Source: an uncultured Lachnospiraceae bacterium (GTDB lineage: Bacteria > Bacillota > Clostridia > Lachnospirales > Lachnospiraceae). Taken from it: a stretch of DNA of 35,506 nt. A program made the translations under genes and the position numbers. A model generated the notes under the pieces. It was not told the origin of the DNA and did no database searches. It saw only the letters and a list, made by a program, of their open reading frames with translations. Location of the stretch: NCBI GenBank assembly GCA_937910785.1, contig CALDLG010000180.1:1-35506 (forward strand), read 5' to 3'. The stretch's first letter is position 1. Every line of letters begins with the position of its first letter. Of the stretch, positions 31,661 through 35,506 are shown in pieces.

Positions 31661-32038
31661 ATGAATCAATCCAGAATTCTTCCCTTTTATATGGCATATC
31701 CGCTTCCCATGTATTATCAGGAAGAAGACACCGTAACACGAGATTTGGAATACCTGCAGCAGATGTATCCGTCGGAAGCGAAACGATATCAGAAAATGAT
31801 TGCGGAAATACTGAACCAGATAGATTATGAAGGAAGCTGCATATATGATGAATATCCGGATAAGTGGCAGCTTTACCGGCTGACGCAGACGATTATGGAT
31901 AAAATTAAACGGACGGATGAAACGGAAGAGGGGAAGGAGAAGCCCTGGGAATGGATTGAAGAATTTGTACAGGTATTGCTGTACTATGAGATATATAAGA
32001 AAAGACATGCGAATCACAGTGGAATACTAAAATTTTAG
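31661..32038 (+). CDS. Small protein of unknown function
   Basis: A 125-residue soluble protein, acidic and rich in Tyr, Glu and Met, predicted mostly helical. It has no signal peptide, membrane segment or cysteine pair; the one cysteine is in EGSCIYDEYPDKW. The opening PFYMAYPLPMYYQEEDTVTRDLEYLQQMYP reads as an ordered, conserved-looking protein, and I believe similar proteins occur in other Lachnospiraceae, but I cannot name a function. GGGGGATT about 8 bases ahead supports the ATG. It has its own promoter, and the promoter of the next gene overlaps its stop codon. Confidence 0.75.
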   Translation: MNQSRILPFYMAYPLPMYYQEEDTVTRDLEYLQQMYPSEAKRYQKMIAEILNQIDYEGSCIYDEYPDKWQLYRLTQTIMDKIKRTDETEEGKEKPWEWIEEFVQVLLYYEIYKKRHANHSGILKF

Positions 32039-32067
32039 TTGAGGTTTTGGGGGAATCTTTATACAAT
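32039..32067 (+). promoter_or_regulatory. Predicted promoter of the methyltransferase gene
   Basis: TTGAGG (32039-32044), 17 bases, TACAAT (32062-32067), starting right after the previous stop codon. Transcription would begin near 32074. Confidence 0.6.
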
Positions 32068-32091
32068 AGTAGTGTGAAGAGATTTTCTAAA

Positions 32092-32117
32092 GGCGTCCCG
32101 CTCCGGAACGGGACGCC
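32092..32117 (+). promoter_or_regulatory. GC-rich 26-base palindrome in the methyltransferase leader
   Basis: GGCGTCCCG (32092-32100) and CGGGACGCC (32109-32117) flank CTCCGGAA, whose core TCCGGA is itself palindromic. The whole element is symmetric except for one pair. It lies about 18 bases after the predicted transcription start and has no T-run. Confidence 0.65.
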
Positions 32118-32147
32118 AGGAACTTCTACGGCCTGCATGACAGGAAT

Positions 32148-33371
32148 ATGAGTGAGAAAGGCAGAAGACAGATGGAAAGGGAAATAGACGGGGCGGTCAG
32201 GGAACTGCTTGAGGAGACGGTGAACGGCGGGCTGTATCAGATCGTCCTGAGCAATGCCAGAGACCGGGAGAAAGCTTTCAAGGTAAAGATTCGGCCGGTT
32301 ATGCTGCGGGGTGCGCTGATGTTTCAGGAAACCGTCTATCAGGGGACGAAGGTTTTTCATGAAAACTACCGGGATCAGGAAATTCTGCCGCGAATTGGAA
32401 ATTATCTGCTCTCAAATTTTAAACAATGCGAAATAGAGCATACTAATAGGAAGGCAGTCATTCTCGTCAGTAAAAAGGGCAGGATGACCGTCCGGACAGG
32501 CCGGCAGGAGACAGCAAATACACAGCGGCCGGCTGCAGCCATGATGCATAACCGGACGAAAAAATATATTCTGGAGGAAGGAAAGGTTGTTCCTTTTCTC
32601 GTAGACCTGGGGGTACAGGGGGAGGATGGCCGGATCATACGTTCCAAATATGACAAGTACAGGCAGATTAATCGTTTCCTGGAATTTATAGAGGATGTTT
32701 TACCCGCGCTCCGTATGGAAAGAGAGATACGGATCGTGGATTTCGGGTGTGGAAAATCCTATCTGACTTTTGCCATCTATTATTATCTGCATGAATTAAT
32801 GGGACTGGATGTATCGATTACAGGGCTCGATTTAAAGGAAGATGTGATCGAACGCTGTAACAGGCTGGGTGAAAAATATGGCTATGACAGGCTTCGCTTT
32901 ATCCGGGGAGACATTGCAAAATACGAGGAAGCCGGGGCGGCGGATATGGTAGTAACGCTTCATGCCTGTGATACGGCAACGGACTACGCGCTGGCCAAAG
33001 CTGTGAAATGGGGAGCGAAAGTTATATTGTCGGTTCCCTGTTGTCAACATGAGGTGAATGGGCAGATTTCCTGTGAGGAATTGAAACCTGTGCTGCAATA
33101 CGGCATTATCAGAGAGCGGATGTCGGCGCTGATAACGGATGCTCTGCGGGCGGACATGCTGAAGGCAGAAGGTTATGAGACCGATTTGCTGGAATTTATA
33201 GATATGGAGCATACGCCCAAAAATATTCTGATACGGGCGGTTAGAAAAGAAGATGTAAAAGTCGGTCAGGTGCAGGAAGAAACAGATAAAATATCTGATG
33301 TTATTAAATTTTTGAAGATCCATCCAACGCTGTGGAGTTTATTACATTCCGCGGACGGACAGGATCAATAA
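32148..33371 (+). CDS. Class I SAM-dependent methyltransferase
   Basis: A 407-residue cytoplasmic protein. The N-terminal half (about 1-150) is a separate domain of unclear fold that may bind the substrate. A Rossmann methyltransferase domain follows, with the SAM-binding motif VDFGCGKSYL (about 197-206), the acidic loop ITGLDLKED and a V-T-L-H-A-C-D-T-A segment. The SVPCCQHE motif carries adjacent cysteines, as in Methyltransf_32-type proteins. RNA may be the substrate, but this is inference. The start is uncertain: ATG 32148 has a poor site, while ATG 32172 has AAAGG at better spacing. The gene has its own promoter and precedes the large unknown gene by 15 bases, likely one operon. Confidence 0.82.
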   Translation: MSEKGRRQMEREIDGAVRELLEETVNGGLYQIVLSNARDREKAFKVKIRPVMLRGALMFQETVYQGTKVFHENYRDQEILPRIGNYLLSNFKQCEIEHTNRKAVILVSKKGRMTVRTGRQETANTQRPAAAMMHNRTKKYILEEGKVVPFLVDLGVQGEDGRIIRSKYDKYRQINRFLEFIEDVLPALRMEREIRIVDFGCGKSYLTFAIYYYLHELMGLDVSITGLDLKEDVIERCNRLGEKYGYDRLRFIRGDIAKYEEAGAADMVVTLHACDTATDYALAKAVKWGAKVILSVPCCQHEVNGQISCEELKPVLQYGIIRERMSALITDALRADMLKAEGYETDLLEFIDMEHTPKNILIRAVRKEDVKVGQVQEETDKISDVIKFLKIHPTLWSLLHSADGQDQ

Positions 33372-33386
33372 AAGGATTAAACATAA

Positions 33387-35506
33387 ATGAAAAAAAAAGT
33401 GATAAAAGGTATTTATTTGGCAGTTGTTTTTCTGGTGGCGCTGTTCGGCGTCAGTGCGGTTATGAATAAGGGAAATACGGATATGACGATGGAAATGGGG
33501 GAAGCGGAATTTCCCCTGGTTACGATGCGAATCGATGAGTATCCGGTGAACAGGCTGCATGGATATGCCGATGAAATGGATACCAGTTATCTGAGGGAGA
33601 CGCTGCTGCCGATCGGGAGCGGCAGAAATGTTTCTTTTACGATTGATACTTATGAGAACAAAATAGAAGAGCTCTCTTTTGAGGTACGGAGCATTAACGG
33701 AGAACGGCTGGTAGAGAATACGCAGATCGAAAATTATACAGAGACCGACGGCCGGATACACTGCGATATTACGCTGAAGGATCTGATCAGTGAGAACCGG
33801 GAATATATGCTGATCCTGCTTCTGAAACCGGAAGGAAAAGACAGCATACGTTATTATACCAGAATTATCCAGTCGGAAGAGATGTTTATCCGGGAGAAGC
33901 TGGAATATGTGCTGGATTTCCATGAGCGGACGTTTGACAGGGAAGCGGCTGCGGAGTTGACGAAATATCTGGAATCCAGTTCGGAGGGTGACAATTCGAC
34001 GCTCCATAAGGTGACGATACACAGCAGTTTTAAGCAGGTGACCTGGGGAGATCTGGAGGTAGAGCGGATAACGGAACCGGTCATTGACATCAGGGAACTG
34101 GAAACCTATACGGGTTCTTTTCGGCTAGAGTATATTGCTGCTACCAGAGAGGGAAGGGAAAGGACCTATTATCATGTCAGAGAGTATTACCGGATACGTT
34201 ATACGCCGGAGCGTATGTATCTACTGGATTTTGACCGCGAGATGACGCAGATCTTTGATGAAACAGCGGATGTATATGCGAATGACAAGATCATTCTCGG
34301 TATTGTGGATCAGGAAGTGGAAATGCAGGAAAGTGACGGAGGAAATGTTTTCGCATTTGTCAGTTCCGGTAAGCTCTACAGTTATAATGTGGCCGATCAG
34401 AAGCTGGCGCGTCTTTTTTCCTTTTACAGTGATGATATGGCGGATTTAAGAAGTAATTACCCAAGGCATCAGATTCAGATCATGGGGGTGGACGAAGCCG
34501 GCAATGTGGCATTTATCGTATATGGCTATATGAACAGGGGGCGTCATGAAGGTGAGGTCGGGATTTCCGCATATTTTTATAACAGCATGACCAATACGGT
34601 AGAAGAGCAGGTTTATATCCCGTACAACAGATCCTATGAACTGTTAAAAAGTGACGTGGAAAAACTGGCATATATCAATAAATCCGGGATTTTTTATCTG
34701 ATGCTTGGAGGTAATATATATGCGGTTAATCTGCAGACGAAGGATTATACGGTCGTTGTTTCAGGGTTGACGGAAGAAAACTATAAAGTTTCCAAATCCA
34801 ATAAGATGATCGTATGGCAGGAGGGCAAAGATCAGTACAGCAGCAGAACTCTGAAATTATTGAATCTGGGTACGGAAAAGGCAACGGAGATCTCCGCGGA
34901 GCCCGGAGAATATGTTTCACTGCTCGGTTTTATGGATGAAGATCTGATCTATGGGTTCGCCAGACAGGAGGACATTGTAAGCAATCATGCCGGCAGTACG
35001 ACATTTCCTATGTATTGCCTGAAAATACAGGGAGATACCGGCAAATTGTTAAAGACTTACCGCGAAAAGGGCGTATATGTGGTGGACAGCGTAATTACCG
35101 ATAATCAGATCACTTTATCGAGAGTGACATGGGATGAGGAAAAGGCGGAATATGTGCCGGCAAGCGACGATCAGATTATGAGTACGGAGAAGCCGATGAC
35201 CGGCAATAACGGTATCAGCAGTGTGATCATAGAAAAATATGAAACCATTCTGGAAATCGTTGTAAAAGACGAAATCGATACCAGAGCATTGAAGATTCTT
35301 ACACCAAAGGAAGTGCTTTTTGAAGGAAAACGCGAGCTTGTCATGGAAGAAAGCGAAGAAATGCAGCGACGGTATTACGTTTATGGACGGAGCGGCATCG
35401 AAGGCATTTTCTCCAATCCCGGCAAGGCGGTTCTTTATGCCTATGAGAACGCGGGAGTTATTGTGGATGACGAGGGGGATTATATCTGGAAAAGGACTAC
35501 GCGGAG
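33387..35506 (+). CDS. Large membrane-anchored protein of unknown function, 3' end missing
   Basis: From the ATG at 33387 the frame is open for 706 codons to the right edge. An N-terminal signal anchor (KKKVIKGIYLAVVFLVALFGVSAVM) places the rest outside the cell. The remainder is hydrophilic and rich in Tyr, Glu and Asp. It has beta-strand-like stretches, such as KLYSYNVADQKLARLFSF and NIYAVNLQTKDYTVVVS, that resemble propeller or repeat blades. I do not recognise a family. AAAGGA about 10 bases ahead supports the start. It follows the methyltransferase gene closely and probably shares its transcript. The last residues visible (VIVDDEGDYIWKR) suggest another domain begins near the edge. Confidence 0.75.
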   Translation, partial: MKKKVIKGIYLAVVFLVALFGVSAVMNKGNTDMTMEMGEAEFPLVTMRIDEYPVNRLHGYADEMDTSYLRETLLPIGSGRNVSFTIDTYENKIEELSFEVRSINGERLVENTQIENYTETDGRIHCDITLKDLISENREYMLILLLKPEGKDSIRYYTRIIQSEEMFIREKLEYVLDFHERTFDREAAAELTKYLESSSEGDNSTLHKVTIHSSFKQVTWGDLEVERITEPVIDIRELETYTGSFRLEYIAATREGRERTYYHVREYYRIRYTPERMYLLDFDREMTQIFDETADVYANDKIILGIVDQEVEMQESDGGNVFAFVSSGKLYSYNVADQKLARLFSFYSDDMADLRSNYPRHQIQIMGVDEAGNVAFIVYGYMNRGRHEGEVGISAYFYNSMTNTVEEQVYIPYNRSYELLKSDVEKLAYINKSGIFYLMLGGNIYAVNLQTKDYTVVVSGLTEENYKVSKSNKMIVWQEGKDQYSSRTLKLLNLGTEKATEISAEPGEYVSLLGFMDEDLIYGFARQEDIVSNHAGSTTFPMYCLKIQGDTGKLLKTYREKGVYVVDSVITDNQITLSRVTWDEEKAEYVPASDDQIMSTEKPMTGNNGISSVIIEKYETILEIVVKDEIDTRALKILTPKEVLFEGKRELVMEESEEMQRRYYVYGRSGIEGIFSNPGKAVLYAYENAGVIVDDEGDYIWKRTTR

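Noticed and set aside
1..35506. CRISPR arrays, tRNA or rRNA genes, insertion sequences, phage or defence genes.
   Set aside because: No repeat-spacer array, cloverleaf, transposase or recognised defence domain was seen by reading both strands.

Overview
The window looks like a chromosomal segment of an anaerobic, probably spore-forming Firmicute of the Clostridia, most likely Lachnospiraceae (inferred from protein style and gene content, not from a database search). Supporting content: a pyruvate formate-lyase, a DUF1858 redox-disulfide protein, MecA, an ECF transporter, a CwlD amidase, an Rrf2-NifS-NifU module and an F-type ATPase whose c subunit carries the sodium-binding residue set. I see no rRNA, tRNA, CRISPR array, insertion sequence or phage gene.

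Layout. (1) 1-1285, minus: 5' part of pflB, running off the left edge, with a good promoter and a leader hairpin. (2) 1698-5416, plus: an AT-richer island of polytopic membrane proteins of glycosyltransferase-C style. One gene is intact, one is broken at a run of ten G residues, and remnants lie around them. (3) 5490-6557: a DUF1858 gene and mecA converge on a shared terminator. (4) 6558-7263: a 700-base gap with a promoter-driven candidate structured RNA. (5) 7264-12304: an anchored SH3-GH18 protein, then an ECF transporter (S component, double ATPase, EcfT). (6) 12329-15290: tcdA, then an Rrf2 regulator with nifS and nifU for Fe-S assembly. (7) 15287-19911: an AraC-type regulator divergent from a heterodimeric ABC exporter with one degenerate ATPase site. 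(8) 19974-23998: cwlD, a Sua5/YwlC-type enzyme, rpiB, a coiled-coil SleB-type wall hydrolase, and a convergent DUF402 gene. (9) 24114-31590: a complete atp operon (two small AtpZ/AtpI-like proteins, then B-E-F-H-A-G-D-C) with promoter and terminator. (10) 31661-35506: a small unknown protein, a class I methyltransferase, and a large anchored protein of unknown function cut by the right edge.

Most of the window is core metabolism and cell-envelope biology. The best leads are the G10 tract in the membrane glycosyltransferase-like gene, the orphan structured RNA at about 6780-6927, the hairpin that buries the cwlD ribosome-binding site, the bidirectional terminator whose loop holds both stop codons of convergent genes, and intercistronic hairpins placed before the three multi-copy ATP synthase subunits. 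No wholly new multi-gene system is evident. All functions are read from sequence motifs only; promoter and RNA calls are by eye.
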